Shown here: piece after piece, positions 1-11,212 of the stretch
Layout of the letters: each line of letters begins with the position of its first letter
Position numbering within the stretch: position 1 is the first letter of the stretch
Source of the DNA: Closterium sp. NIES-65
Lineage: Eukaryota > Streptophyta > Zygnematophyceae > Desmidiales > Closteriaceae
Length of the DNA: 64,000 nucleotides
NCBI GenBank assembly: GCA_948144175.1
Contig: CANXME010002067.1
Span: 186,001 to 250,000, forward strand
Reading direction: 5' to 3'
Notes under the pieces: generated by a model
Told to the model about the DNA's origin: nothing
The model's database searches: none
Seen by the model: only the letters and a program-made list of their open reading frames with translations
Program-made: the position numbers and the translations under genes

Positions 1-360
1 GCGGGCGGCCGTCAGGGCGCTAGGGCGGGCGGCGCTCAGGCATCAGGGCGGGCGGCCGTCAGGGCGCTAGGGCGGGCGGCGCTCAGGCGTCAGGGCGGGC
101 GGCCGTCAGGGCGCTAGGGCGGGCGGCGCTCAGGCGTCAGGGCGGGCGACCGTCAGGGCGCTAGGGCGGGCGACGCTCGGGCGCTAGGGCGGGCGGCGCT
201 CGGGCGCTAGGGCGGGCGGCGCTCGGGCGCTAGGGCGGGCGGCGCTCGGGCGCTAGGGCGGGCGACGCTCGGGCTCTAGGGCGGGCGGCCGGCAGGATCT
301 AGGGCGGGCCGCGCTCGAGCGCTAGGGCAGGCAGCGCGCGGGCGCTAGGGGCCGTTAGGG
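1..360 (-). repeat. GC-rich tandem repeat in the leader of element 0
   Basis: Imperfect tandem units built on GGGCGGGCGGC(G/C)CTC and GGGCGCTA. The same composition, read on the other strand, fills the leaders of elements 1 and 2 (GCCCGCCCTAGCGCC). No coding signal. Confidence 0.85.
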
Positions 361-424
361 CAGATCGAAAAAAAAGGAAGTACGAAGGCCCGGAGCACGC
401 TCCGGGCAGAAAAAAAAAAGTTAC

Positions 425-686
425 GAGGTAGCGGTGGGCCCTAAGAACAGTTCCCACAGGGGAACCTGCTCGATACCATCTCAGAATCCCAACCACTAGA
501 CCATTGGGATAAAAGGGCTTGTTTCAGTAGCGGGTCAGTGCGCCCATAACCCCCCAGGGAAATGTGCCTGTAACCCTTCCCTAGGATCGATCGGGGATCA
601 CCAGTGGACCTCTGACACCCCCCCGCACTGGGATGCCCGAAGTGCATACACCGGGATTCGAACCCGAGACCTTCGCTCTGATACCA
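425..686 (-). other. Primer-binding region of element 0, with two PBS-like sites
   Basis: On the minus strand TGGTATCAGAGC follows the LTR directly and matches the primer-binding site of plant LTR elements that use initiator tRNA-Met. It is followed by GGGTTCGAATCCC, a good Pol III B-box sequence. About 206 bp further on a second site, TGGTATCGAGCAGG, appears with the hairpin and GGGCCC block that in elements 1 and 2 directly abut the LTR. The intervening segment also holds a 7-bp stem ATCCCAA/TTGGGAT. Confidence 0.6.
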
Positions 687-818
687 TGAGAAGAAGTGAA
701 CGAGAATGAAATGACTATGAATGAAGTGAGTACAAATAGGAAACCCTAATTGGGTTGTACCCCCTATGGGATACCCCACTATAGCCTACACAAATAAGTA
801 AGCTGTAATGTTCTGACA
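687..818 (-). repeat. 5' LTR of element 0 (132 bp)
   Basis: Reverse complement starts TGTCAGAACATTACAG and ends TTCTTCTCA, with the TG...CA ends and the core GTAGGCTATAGTGGGG shared with the LTRs of elements 1-6. It aligns over its whole length to the right LTR of element 2. Confidence 0.9.
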
Positions 819-2523
819 GTCTTGGCCCCCACTGGCGCTCCACTCGCGCCATATTACGAGCACACGGGAGGATCTCCGAAGCAGCACTCTGTACCGAAAT
901 TCATGCTGAGCAGCAGGACATGGACCTGCAAGAAGAAAGACACAAGAAGAAATCATTAGCACCGGAGTTTGCGTTTCCCACCCAGCGACGATACAACGGC
1001 AATAACAATCGACAACAGCAACAAGTAAAGACGGTACCTCCGTTCTGCCACATCTGCAAGACTTCGGGCCATCCTCGTACGCATTGCCCGTCTCGTCAGA
1101 CATCACCACAGCGACAACTCCAGGCGTCAAGCTCCCAAGCTGCTTCAACGCAAACAAATCCGACGACCACAATCCAAGCTTCAACGACTTCAATTGGACA
1201 ACCTGCACAAGGAGCAAGAAACATCGTCAACTGCATGGTGAAGATCACCGATTCGTGCACAACAGAGTCACCACCCCACTACTCACCGGAAGAAGAGCTC
1301 GACAACAGGACGCCCCGCCGCGAGTCACTCCAGCCGAATCCAACGTACGCGGCCATCGCTCAAAGCGAACCATCCGGACAAGACACCTGGTTCTTGGATA
1401 GTTGCTGCGGACAACATATGTGCTCCTCCGGGCGCTTCGTTCAACGCGAACATCGACTTCAACGAGATGTAGTCATCACGGTCGCCAACAACCAGAACCT
1501 GCGCACACTACGACAAGGAGTAGTTCAGCTTCAATCAAGAGAGACAAACGTCATACTGCACATGTCAAAGGTACTCATCGCAGAAGGACTCGGCTATAAC
1601 TTACTGAGTGTTAGCCAGCTGATGGTGAAAGGCATTCACTTGGAAGCCGACAGCACCACCCAGGAGTTTAAGTTATACCACGGGAAGGGCGGCCTCTACA
1701 TCGGAAGAGCAGTGTTGAAGAACAACGTCTTCGTTCTTGATTTCGTCCCCGACCTGGGCACTGCAGACAGCGACGCCATGGTCAATTTCACCGACTGGAC
1801 ACATCCTTCGGATCTCGATCCCGACTTCAGCCCGGGAGGTTTCTGGTACTCACACACCATCCCTGAAGCAGAACGAACACGAGCGTTAGCGACGATTCAA
1901 CAATCGGCAGCAGCAGAGACAATATCAGCAGCAGAGACAACATCGGCAGCAGCAGAGACAACATTGGCAACAGCAGGACCAACGGCACCAGTCATCGTCG
2001 ACGAAGCACCACCAACACTCGCACAACAGCTGAACCCGACTCAACGAGAAGTCCACAGAAGCGCCAATGTCGTCGCCAGCTTCTACTCCAACTCTGACGC
2101 GTATCAACGCTCACCCGGACATCGCGCTCCCGAAGACATCTGGCACGCACGCACAGGACATCCAAGCAATACGGTGTTAAACAACACAATACGAGCGAGA
2201 GTCCTGGACAAAGATTCACTACTTCTACCCGACGGCAGAGAACTTCAACGTGCACGAGGAACTTGCCTCATATGCCCCGAAGCCGACTTACCCCATCGAC
2301 CGTTTCCTTCTCACCACAACCCGAGCGCACCTGCATACGCACCACTCGAAAAAGTATACAGCGACATCCACTTCAATCGAGAACCAGGGCAAGTTACCTA
2401 TAACTACACGATAACCTTCATCGACGCCGCCACTCGATACGTTTGGCATCGAAACCTACCCAGCCACGAAATGGGTCTTGCAGTGTTCGCCGCCTGGCTA
2501 CCGGTAGCAGAGAGGGAATCAGG
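819..2523 (+). pseudogene. H1 Copia Gag (C-terminal part), protease and start of integrase
   Basis: The frame is open from 819, after the LTR of element 0, to 2523 where element 1 interrupts it. Visible parts in order are a Gag helix-rich segment, a CCHC zinc knuckle (CHICKTSGHPRTHC, near 1050-1090), a retroviral-type aspartic protease around WFLDSCCGQH (near 1390), a GAG-pre-integrase motif (IWHARTGHPS, near 2140) and the first Asp of the integrase core (YSDIHF, near 2365). The protease reads Asp-Ser-Cys where the family has Asp-Ser-Gly, which probably reflects decay. The downstream coding is at 9775. Confidence 0.85.
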
Positions 2524-2657
2524 TGTCAGAATATCATAACTTACTTATTTGTGTAGGCTATAGTGGGGTATCCCATAGGGGGTACAACACAACTAGGGTT
2601 TCCTATTTGTACTCACTTCATTCATAGTTCATTCATTCTCTCGTTCACTTCTTCTCA
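2524..2657 (+). repeat. 5' LTR of element 1 (134 bp)
   Basis: Starts TGTCAGAATATC and ends TTCTTCTCA. It is followed without spacer by the primer-binding sequence TGGTATCGAGCAGG at 2658. No clear TATA box is visible. Confidence 0.95.
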
Positions 2658-3501
2658 TGGTATCGAGCAGGTTCCCCTGTGGGAACTTTGCTTAGGGCCC
2701 ACCACTTCGAATTTTTTTTTCCTGCCCTAGCGCCCTAGCGCCCACCCTTGCGCGCGCCCTAGCGCCCGCCCTAGCGCCAGCCCTAGCGCCCTAGCGCCCG
2801 GCGCCTGCCCTAGTGCCCGTGAGCCGCCCGCGGCCTGCCCGTAAGCCGCCGCCCGCGACCTGCCCTAGCACCCGTGAGCAGCCCGCGGCCTGCCCGTGAG
2901 CCGCCGCCCGTGAGCTGCCGCCCGTGAGCGCCGCCCGTTAGCCGCCGCCCGTGAGCGCCGCCCGTGCGCCGCCGCCCGTCAACCGCAGCCCGTGCGCCGC
3001 TCGTCAGCCGCCGCCCGTGAGCGCCGCCCGTCAGCCGCCGCCCGTAAGCAACCGCCTGTCAGACGCCGCCCGTGCGCCGCCGTCTGCGAAGCCGCCGCCC
3101 GCGCGCCGCCCGACCGTGAGCCGGCGCCGCCCGTGAGCCGCCCGCCTGTGCGCCACCCACGCCGCCCGTGCACAGCCCGCGAGCCGCCCGCGAGCAGCCT
3201 GCGAGCCGCCCCAGCCGCCCGTGCAGCCACCCGTGAGCCGCCCCAGCCGCCCGTGAGCCGCCCGCGCGCCGCCCGTGACCCGCCCCGACCGCTCGTGCAG
3301 TCACCCGTGCGCCGCCCGCGAGACGCCTGCGCCGCCCGAGTCGCCCGAGCCGCTCGAGCCGCCCGAGCAACCTGAGGTGCCGAGCTCCTGCTCCAGTGGG
3401 GCTGCTGCTGCTCCTGGACCGGCGCAACCGCCGTGCTGCCGTGTTGCTGTACTAGTGAGCTACCCAACTCTTCCTGCTCGGTGAGACTGTCAGCTGCTAT
3501 A
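2658..3501 (+). other. Leader of element 1: primer site, hairpin, GGGCCC and GC repeats
   Basis: PBS-like TGGTATCGAGCAGG is at 2658-2671. A hairpin GTTCCC/GGGAAC (2671-2676 with 2681-2686, loop CTGT) and the self-complementary GGGCCC (2695-2700) follow. From about 2725 to 3400 there are imperfect GC-rich repeats on CCGCCCGTGAGC. Long open frames here have no A/T-rich stop codons to interrupt them and no start context, so I read the region as untranslated. Confidence 0.75.
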
Positions 3502-6500
3502 ATGGCCACCCCCAGTGTCCTGGCTTTTGATGCTGAGGGTCGCGCCATTGACTTTGCAGTCTGGGTCGAGGACCTGAACCTGTACTTACTGTGCGATGCG
3601 ATAGATGAGGTTTCTCTCTTTGACTTTGTCTCTGGCGCTGTCCCTGCCCCTCCTGCTGATGCTGACCCCGCTGTTCGCTCCAAGTGGGCCACACGCGATG
3701 CTGCTGCACGTCTTGCTGTGCGTCGCCACCTCCCTTCCTCCGAGCGTGTGCACTTTAGTCAGTGCAAGACCGCTCAGGCCTTGTACGACGCTGTAGTTGC
3801 GCGCTACTCCTCCCCTTCCTCCGCTACGCTGAGCTGCCTCATGCTACCGTACCTCTTCCCTGACCTCGCTGCCTTTCCCACAGTCGCTGACCTCTTTACC
3901 CACCTCCGCGCTAGTGACACTCGCTACCGCGCTGCGCTTCCTGCTGAGTTCCACGCCGCAAACCCTCCTCCCATGTACATCACTCTCTACTTTCTAGTCA
4001 CCCGTCTCCCTGAGTCCCTTCGTGCCGTTAGGGACCAGTTTCTCTCTGTCTGTCCCACCACCCTCACCGTCGACCTCCTTGAGAAGTCCCTGCTAGCGGC
4101 TGAGGAGAGTATAGTCGCTGTAGGGGCCTCTCGTGGTGACCCTCGCACCCCCATCTTTGAGGGGTGTTCTCCCTCCCCCCTGTTACCCTCTATCGCCTCT
4201 GCTGCTGCGGCCGACCTCGTTGGTTTGGAGTCGGTCGGTGCGGCGTCTGCCCCCAGCGGTAGGCGCCGCTCTGGCAGGGGCAAGGGGGGCAAGGGAGCGG
4301 GTGGAGCTAGCGGTGGCGGTGGCGGAGGAGGTGGGGGCGGCGGGGGGAGTGGGGGTGGCGGTGGAGGTGGTGGCGGGAGTGGAGGTACTGGTGGCGGCAG
4401 TGGAGGCGGAGGCGGCGGCGGAGGTGGTGGCGGAGGTGGCGGTGGGAGCGGCGGGGGCGAGGGTGGCGGTGGCGGCGGTGGCGGCGGAGGCGGGGGTGGC
4501 GGTGGTGGAGGTGGTCGGAGTGGCTCGTCCCAGCGGAGCAGCACTGGGGGTGGTCAGCGCCAGCAGCAGCAACAGCAGCAGCAGCAGCGCTCTCGCGACG
4601 TCCCCACCCCTCAGCAGCTCCGTGAGTGGTACTCGCAGCGTCAGCGTGGTGGGGCGTTCGGTCCCTGCACCTACGTCCTTCGCACCGGCGACCGCGCGGG
4701 TGAGCAGTGTGGGGGCACCCACACCGCCCGCCGCTGCTTTGCCCGCTTGACCGACGCTTGGCGCCAGCAGTTTCCGGAGGCCTCTGAGATCCCCCGCTGG
4801 GGAGAGCTGTTTAGGGCTGGTGTAGCTATCTTTGATCTTGACTTTGATGCTATCCTTGCTGCCATGCATGCTGTGACTGTTAGTGATGAGGGTGACTGTT
4901 ACCGGTGTTTCCCGCCCGACCCGAGCATTGGTACTGCTGCGTCAGGTGCCAGTGAGGCTGCTGCTCTAGGTGCCAGTGCGTCTGTGCTCTCAGGTACTAG
5001 TGAGTCTGCACTCTCGGGTACTGTGTCGGCTTCGGCCTCTCACACCTTCACACTTGACTCTGGGGCGTCTCGCTCCTTCTCTCGGGACCGCACCACTCTC
5101 ACGCCGCTTAGTCGGCCGGTTGCGGTGTCCCTGGCAGACCCCTCTGGGGGTCCTGTCCTGTCTCGTTTCTCCACAGTCCTCCCGTGTCCGGCGGCTCCCT
5201 CTGGCACCTTGTCTGGTCTCTACCTCCCCTCGTTCTCTACGAACCTGGTGAGTGGTGCTAACCTACAGGATGTGGGTGTCCACCAGTTCACTCCTGCTCG
5301 TCAGCGGGTGACACACTGCACAGAGGCTAGCACAGGTCGCCACCTGGCTATGTTTACACGTCAGTCAGGGTCGAGCCTGTACACACTGACCACTGCTTCT
5401 CCTCCTGGTGCTGAGTCTGGTAGAGTCCCTTCGTCTGGTCGGTGTTTGCTGCAGCGTCCAGGTCTGGTCCTGAGTCTGCCCCCTGTTCGTGTCGCCGTCT
5501 GTCTCACGAGACTCTCCTCTGGCACCACCGCCTTGGCCACCCCTCTCTGCTTCGGCTCAGAGGTATGGCCTCCCGTCTTCTTGTGTCTGGTCTCCCCCGG
5601 TCCCTCCCTCCCCTTCCTCAGGGCCCTGGCCCTGCCTGTGTCCCCTGTGTCGAGGGGCGCCAGCGTGCTGCCCCTCACTCCTCCCAGTTTCCTCCGACAG
5701 AGGCTCCGTTGCAGACGCTTCACATGGACGTGTGGGGCCTTGCCCGCGTCCGTGGACTCGGTCACGAGCGCTACTTCCTGTTGGTGGTTGACGACTACTC
5801 GCGTTACACCACAGTCTTCCCCTTGCGCAGCAAGGGTGATGTCACTGAGGTGCTGATCGACTGGATCCGCGCAGCTCGTCTCCAGCTCAGGCAGAGCTTT
5901 GGCTCGGACTTTCCTGTGTTGCGTCTGCACTCGGACAGAGGCGGAGAGTTCTCCTCTGGCCTTCTGCGTGCCTTCTGTCGTGCGCGAGGCATCCGCCAGA
6001 CCTTCACGCTTCCGGACTCACCGCAGCAAAATGGGATTGCAGAGCGCCGCATTGGCATGGTCATGGACGTCGCTCGTACGTCTATGATGCATGCGGCTGC
6101 CCCCCATTTTCTGTGGCCGTTTGCGGTCAGGTACGCGGCACATCAGATCAACCTCCACCCCAGGGTCTCCAGGCCGGAGACCTCCCCAGCCCTGCTGTGG
6201 ATGGGGAAGGTTGGCGATGCGTCGGCGTTCCGGGTCTGGGGATCTCGGGCGTTTGTCCGCGACTTGTCTGCGGACAAGCTGTCCCCTCGCGCTGCTCCCT
6301 GCGTCTTCCTGGGGTTCCCCCCCCGACGCCCCTGGGTGGCAGTTCTACCACCCCACCTCTCGACGTGTTCTGTCCTCCCAGGACGTCACGTTCGACAAGT
6401 CGGTACCCTACTACCGCCTCTTCCCCTACCGCACTCCGTCCCTCCCCCCGCCCCCGCTCTTCTTGGTACCAGGTCCCCCCCCGGTAGATCCCCTCCCCCC

Positions 6501-9444
6501 TCAGGGTCCTGCCCCTTCAGGTGTGTCCCAGGTAGACGCGATCGAGCCTGTCGAGGTCACTGGTGACTCTAGTGCTGCTGCGGGAGCTGAGCCTGGGGGT
6601 GCTGGGACTGAAGGTGCTACGCCTGGGGGTGCTGAGCCTGGGCGTGCGGAGTCTGGAGGTGCTGAGCCTAGGGGTGCTGAGCCTGGGGGTACTGAGTCTG
6701 AGGGTGCTGAGCCTGGGGGTGCTGAGCCTGGGGGTGCTGAGTCTGGGGGTGCTCCGACTGGAGGTGCTTTGCCTGAGGGTGCTGAGCCTAGAGGTTCTTC
6801 GCCTGGAGGTTCTCCGCCTGGAGGTGCTTCGTCTCGCCGAGAGCCACTCTCCCCACAGGAGCTGCGTGAGTGGTTTGCCCGGCGCTGGAGGCGTGCTGCT
6901 GGTGCTGGAGGTTCTTCGACTGCTGAGGGTGCTGCTGCCGCGGGTCCCGGAGGTGCTCATCCTGGGAGTACTGGAGCTGCTGGGCCTGCGCGTTCGACTG
7001 GAGCTGGTGCTGCTGAGGGTGTTGGCGCTGAGACTACTGCTGACGGTCCGACTGGCAGTGCGCCTGGTGCTGCTGGGGGTTCTGGAGCTACTGGAGGTGC
7101 TGCTGGAGGTGCTGCTGGAGCGGGTACTCCTGCTGGGGGTACTGGTGCTGTCCCTGCTGTTTCTGGCGTCGCCACGCGGCCCCGACCGTACTTCGTTCCG
7201 CTCCTGCAGAAGGTTCTTGGTTTTACACCTTCTCCTGTTCCTCCTCCTCCTCCCTTAGAGGGTCCACAGCCTGTCCAGTCCCAGTCACAGCTACAGCCTG
7301 CCTCCCCTTTGCCTGCTCCTTCTCCCTACGCTGGTCCGACTGGAGGTCTTACTGAGCGTCGTGAGCCTGCGTCTCGTCCTGCGTCGCCTGTTCGTCTTGC
7401 GCGCACTAGTGGTCGCGGTTCGCGTCAGCGTCCTCCTCCTGTCCCTGGCACGCACCGGATGTCTCTGCGTCCGTCCACTGCTCCTCTGCGTGCCCCTTTG
7501 CCTTCTCCTCCTTCTTCCTCTCTTCCTGCTCTTGCCGACCCGGAGTCGGACTCTCTTCGTGCTGCCAGTCCCAGTGTCACGCGTCTCCTTGCTACTGCTG
7601 TCACTGACCCTTCTTTCGAGTCTTCTGCTGCGTATGCCCTTGTCACTGAGCTCGTCAACTTTGCTGCACGCTGTCGTCTAGACTACGCTGCTAGTCTTGT
7701 CGCTAAGTCTGAGTCTGCCTGTCCTCCGTCCGTCGGGGGTGGGTGTGCCCTTGGCACGGACGTCCTTGAGGACAGGCAGGAGGAGTTCCAATGTCTGGCC
7801 GCCGCTTCACCTCATCTCGCGTCTGTACTGCTCGCCCCTGAGGGAGACCCGGATGCACTAGACATCCCGACTCCGAGCTCTTACGCGGAGGCGATAGAGG
7901 GTCCCTACTCCTCTCAGTGGCAGGCAGCTATGGATGCAGAGATGGCTTCCTAGAAGTCCACAGGCACCTACGTTGACGCTGTTCCCCCTCCTGGGGCGAA
8001 CATAGTCAGTGGCATGTGGATTTTCAGGGTGAAGCGGCCGCCGGGTTCTCCGCCTGTCTTCAAGGCGCGTTACGTGGCTCGTGGCTTCAGTCAGCGGCAG
8101 GGAGTTGACTACTTTCAGACCTTCTCCCCCACCCCGAAGATGACCACTCTTCGGGTACTGCTGCACGTTGCTGCTCACCGTGACTACGAGCTGCACTCCC
8201 TCGACTTCAGCACTGCTTTCTTGCAGGGCAGCCTGCACGAGGAGATCTGGCTGCGTCGCCCACCTGGCTTCACTGGGTCTTTCCCTCCTGGTACCCAGTG
8301 GAGTCTCCGGCGTCCAGTCTACGGTCTCCGCCAGGCGCCACGTGAGTGGCACGACACACTGAGGACTACGCTGGCGGCACTTGGGTTTGCTCCTTCTACT
8401 GCCGACCCGTCGCTGTTTCTGCGCTCCGACACCTCTCTGCCGCCGTTCTACATCCTCGTGTACGTCGACGACTTGGTCTTTGCCACAGCTGACACTGCTG
8501 GACTCGCCTAAGTGAAGTCGGAGCTGCAGAAGAGACACACGTGCACTGACCTGGGTGAACTCCGCAGCTACCTTGGCTTGCAGATCACCCGGGACAGAGC
8601 ATGCCGCACCATTACCCTGACTCAGTCACACATGGTGCAGCAGGTCCTTCAGTGCTTCGGCTTCACGTACTCCTCGCCTCAGGCCACTCCTCTGCCTACT
8701 CGCCAATCGCTCTCAGCTCTGTCTTCGGATGAGTCCGTAGAGTCGAGTGGTCCGTATGCAGAGCTTGTTGGCTGCCTCATGTACCTGATGACCTGCACAC
8801 GACCTGACCTTGCATACCCTCTTAGCATTCTCGCACGCTATCTTGCTCCTGGGAGACACCGACCAGAGCACATGGCTGCAGCGAAGAGGGTGTTGCGCTA
8901 CTTGTGCAGTACGTCGGGCATGGGGCTAGTGCTTGGAGGGCGCAGTCCAGTGGTCCTCACTGGGCACGCGGACGCTTCTTGGGCTGACGACCAGGCTACG
9001 CAGCGGTCGTCACAGGGTTACACCTTCAGTCTTGGTTTCGGCTCTGTTTCGTGGCGGGCTACCCGCTCGTCTTCTGTTCTCGGCTCCAGTTGTGAGGCTG
9101 AGATCTACGCCGGGGCTATGGCTGCTCAGGAGCTTCGCTGGCTCACCTACCTGCTGACTGACCTTGGAGAGCCGCCTCGTTCTCCTCCAGTCCTGTACGT
9201 AGACAACAAGGCCATGTTGGCCTTGTGTCGAGAGCAGCGACTGGAGCACAGGACAAAGCACATTGCTCTCCGCTACTTTCTTGCTCGTGAGCTACAGCAG
9301 CGTGGACAATTGCGACTTGCGTACGTGGCCTCTGAGGCCAACACTGCTGATGTCTTCACCAAGGCACTTGCGCCTTGTGATCATCAGCGTTGCTGCACGC
9401 AGCTGGGTCTTGTGCCTGTCTTGCCTCACTTGCTCACTTCTTGA
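3502..9444 (+). pseudogene. Gag-Pol of Copia element 1, disabled
   Basis: Polyprotein of a Copia retrotransposon: Gag builds the particle, and protease, integrase, reverse transcriptase and RNase H copy and insert the element. The ATG at 3502 begins the conserved MATPSVLAFDAEG. In order: Gag, a Gly tract (about 4310-4530), an unusual Cys/His motif (near 4667-4740), protease LDSGAS (Asp at 5056), integrase core (first Asp at 5727), linker repeats (about 6590-6830), reverse transcriptase with YVDD (8461-8472) and RNase H (near 8970-9350). Breaks against elements 2 and 5: a 1-bp deletion near 5440, one extra C in the run 6317-6324, TAG at 7951-7953 (Trp in sisters) and TAA at 8509-8511 (Tyr in sisters). 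Stop at 9442-9444. Confidence 0.95.
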
Positions 9445-9635
9445 CCTTGCTTGTACCTTCACCTATATATACTCTTGCATATCTCTATATATGATCTTGC
9501 ATGTGAACTGGCCTTGTGGCCCTTGAACTTGTGCTCGGACTGTGTGGTGACTTTGTGATCCACCCTCAGCTTTGCTTTGCTTTGCTTGACTGGTCTTGTG
9601 ACCCCTTGTTCTCCCCCACTTTGCCTATGGGGGTG
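9445..9635 (+). other. 3' untranslated region and plus-strand primer hairpin of element 1
   Basis: TATATATAC-like runs are followed by a conserved block ending in CCCCCA...TGGGGG directly before the 3' LTR. The 6-bp stem spans about 9612-9633. The G run next to the LTR is the likely polypurine tract. Confidence 0.6.
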
Positions 9636-9769
9636 TGTCAGAATATCATAACTTACTTATTTGTGTAGGCTATAGTGGGGTATCCCATGGGGGGTACAAC
9701 ACAACTAGGGTTTCCTATTTGTACTCACTTCATTCATAGTTCATTCATTCTCTCGTTCACTTCTTCTCA
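9636..9769 (+). repeat. 3' LTR of element 1 (134 bp)
   Basis: One mismatch to the 5' copy. Followed by the target duplication TCAGG at 9770-9774. Confidence 0.95.
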
Positions 9770-11115
9770 TCAGGAACGCAACTAATAAGCTTCCAGTTAG
9801 ACGGAGGAGGAGAATACACCTCTTAGCGCTTCAAGCAGTACCTGGTGGAAAGGGGAATCAAGCAACTCCTCTCCCTTCCCTACGCCCATCAGCAGCAAGG
9901 TGTGGCAGAAAGAATGAACAGGACTCTGCAGAATAGCATGCGCAAGCTGCTACGTGGCATGCGGCTACCCAACCACCAGTGGCCTGTAGCAATGGACCAT
10001 GCTGTCATGCTGCACAACTTGCTGTCGTCGTCGTCACTCCCGAACAACGCATCACCGCATCTGCTGTGGACAGGAAAATAGGGCAGCACAAAAATGTTAC
10101 GAGTTTTCGGGTGCATGGTACAGTACCGACCCCCAGAAGCACGAGCGGGAAGATTTTCGCAACGGGCACAGTGGGGACTACACCTCGGCATCGAGAAAAA
10201 TTACAGCGCGTGGAAAATCTTCGATGTCCACTCAAAGGAAACAGTAGCAGCACGTGATGTGATCTTCTACGAGCGACTCACCCTTCAAACGTACCTCGCC
10301 AACTTGCACGAGAATCAGGACCCCACAGGTGGCTTTCGTGGTGACCGAGCCTTCGCCTCAGCAGCGGACGAAGCAGACTGGGATGAACAGAACGTGGACA
10401 ACGCATCCGAAGAAGTCGGACCTCTCCCGTTCTGCTCAGTCGACGTGCCCATGGACGAAGAAAATCCTCGCGACAGTGCCAACGCCGAAGTCTTCTATCA
10501 CTTCGCCGACAACGGTTACGTAACACCTGCAACAGTCAACACAAACGAAGCAGAAAGGATAGGGCCAAATTTCATACCCGATCCAAAAGCGGGAGACGAA
10601 GCAGCCTATCCCGAGGATCTAACACTCCCTCAATACTCACAGACTGGGCTGCAAATCCTCGGCCTCGTCACCGCAGTCCACGGGAACACAGGCAGCGCAC
10701 TTCCTAAGGAGCCTGCGACAGTTCAGCAGGCTCTGGGGGGGGAACACACGGAGAAATGGCGTGAAGCCATGGACAAAGAATTGAAGGCATTAGAGGAACG
10801 CAACACCTGGAAGGTCGTTCCCGCAAGCGTGGCACGGAACAAGACCATTCTCACCGGGAAATGGGTCTTCCGCATCAAAACAAAAGCTAACGGCACAATC
10901 GAGAAGTTCAAAGCACGCTGGGTCGTGCGTGGATTCGACCAGGAGCAAGGACGAGACTTCACCGAGACTTTCGCCCCAGTTAGTCGACATACCTCTCTCC
11001 GAATTCTTCTCGCCGTCGCCGTCATGAAGAAGAAGAAGCTACGACAAATAGACGTCGCCAACGCATTCCTCTACGCACCCGTCGACGCCGAAATCTTCGT
11101 CGAACTCCCCCACGG
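9770..11115 (+). pseudogene. H1 Copia integrase (rest) and N-terminal half of reverse transcriptase
   Basis: Continues the H1 frame from 2523. It contains the second integrase Asp (QLDGGGEY, near 9800) and the catalytic Glu region (GVAERMNRTLQ, near 9900), then the integrase C-terminal part, and the reverse transcriptase opening (TGKWVFRIKTKANG, near 10855; ARWVVRGFDQEQGRDF; QIDVANAFL near 11047). In-frame stops at 9824-9826 and 10079-10081 make it a pseudogene. It is cut at 11115 by element 2. Confidence 0.9.
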
Positions 11116-11212
11116 TGTCAGAACATTATAGCTTACTTCTTTGTGTAGGCTATAGTGGGGTATCCCATAGGGGGTCGTTCATAGTCATTTCATTCTCGTT
11201 CACTTCTTCTCA
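11116..11212 (+). repeat. 5' LTR of element 2, with a 34-bp internal deletion (97 bp)
   Basis: Compared with the 3' LTR it lacks the 34 bp between GGGGGT and CGTTCATAG. Because a 5' LTR is copied from the 3' one during reverse transcription, the loss most likely happened after insertion or in the last copying cycle. Confidence 0.9.

Larger units (their letters stand above)
1..818 (-). mobile_element. Copia element 0, 5' end only (minus strand, runs off the window)
   Basis: Read on the minus strand this is a 5' LTR (818 to 687), a primer-binding region and a GC-rich repetitive leader like those of elements 1 and 2. The rest lies beyond base 1. It is inserted in the gag region of host H1, whose reading frame resumes at about 819. 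The target duplication would be GTCTT (819-823), but the other copy is outside the window. The LTR is of the A type, ending TTCTTCTCA. Between the LTR and the usual primer-site module there is about 206 bp not found in the other copies. Confidence 0.85.
2524..9769 (+). mobile_element. Copia element 1 (7246 bp), type A, broken
   Basis: Bounded by two 134-bp LTRs and a perfect 5-bp target duplication TCAGG (2519-2523 and 9770-9774). It sits in the integrase coding of H1, between codons that rejoin in frame once the element is removed. The two LTRs differ at one position (CCATAGGGGG versus CCATGGGGGG), so insertion is recent. The gag-pol nevertheless has two frameshifts and two stops. Confidence 0.95.

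Noticed and set aside
1-360. Regular spaced repeats at the window start as a CRISPR array
   Set aside because: Units are contiguous and imperfect, with no unique spacers, and match retroelement leader repeats in a eukaryotic genome.
645-690. tRNA gene on the minus strand
   Set aside because: The T-arm-like GGGTTCGAATCCC has no matching acceptor, D or anticodon arms around it. It is better explained as primer-site-related sequence.
2951-3692. Long open frames in the Copia leaders (also 11529-12000, 19259-19770, 62831-63641)
   Set aside because: Very high GC removes stop codons in all frames. The units are not conserved as protein between copies, and none has a supported start.
3987-4544. Long antisense open frames rich in proline (also 12485-13036, 20247-20867, 43131-43748)
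   Set aside because: They are the reverse complement of the Gly tract in Gag. GGN codons read as proline on the other strand and lack stops by composition.
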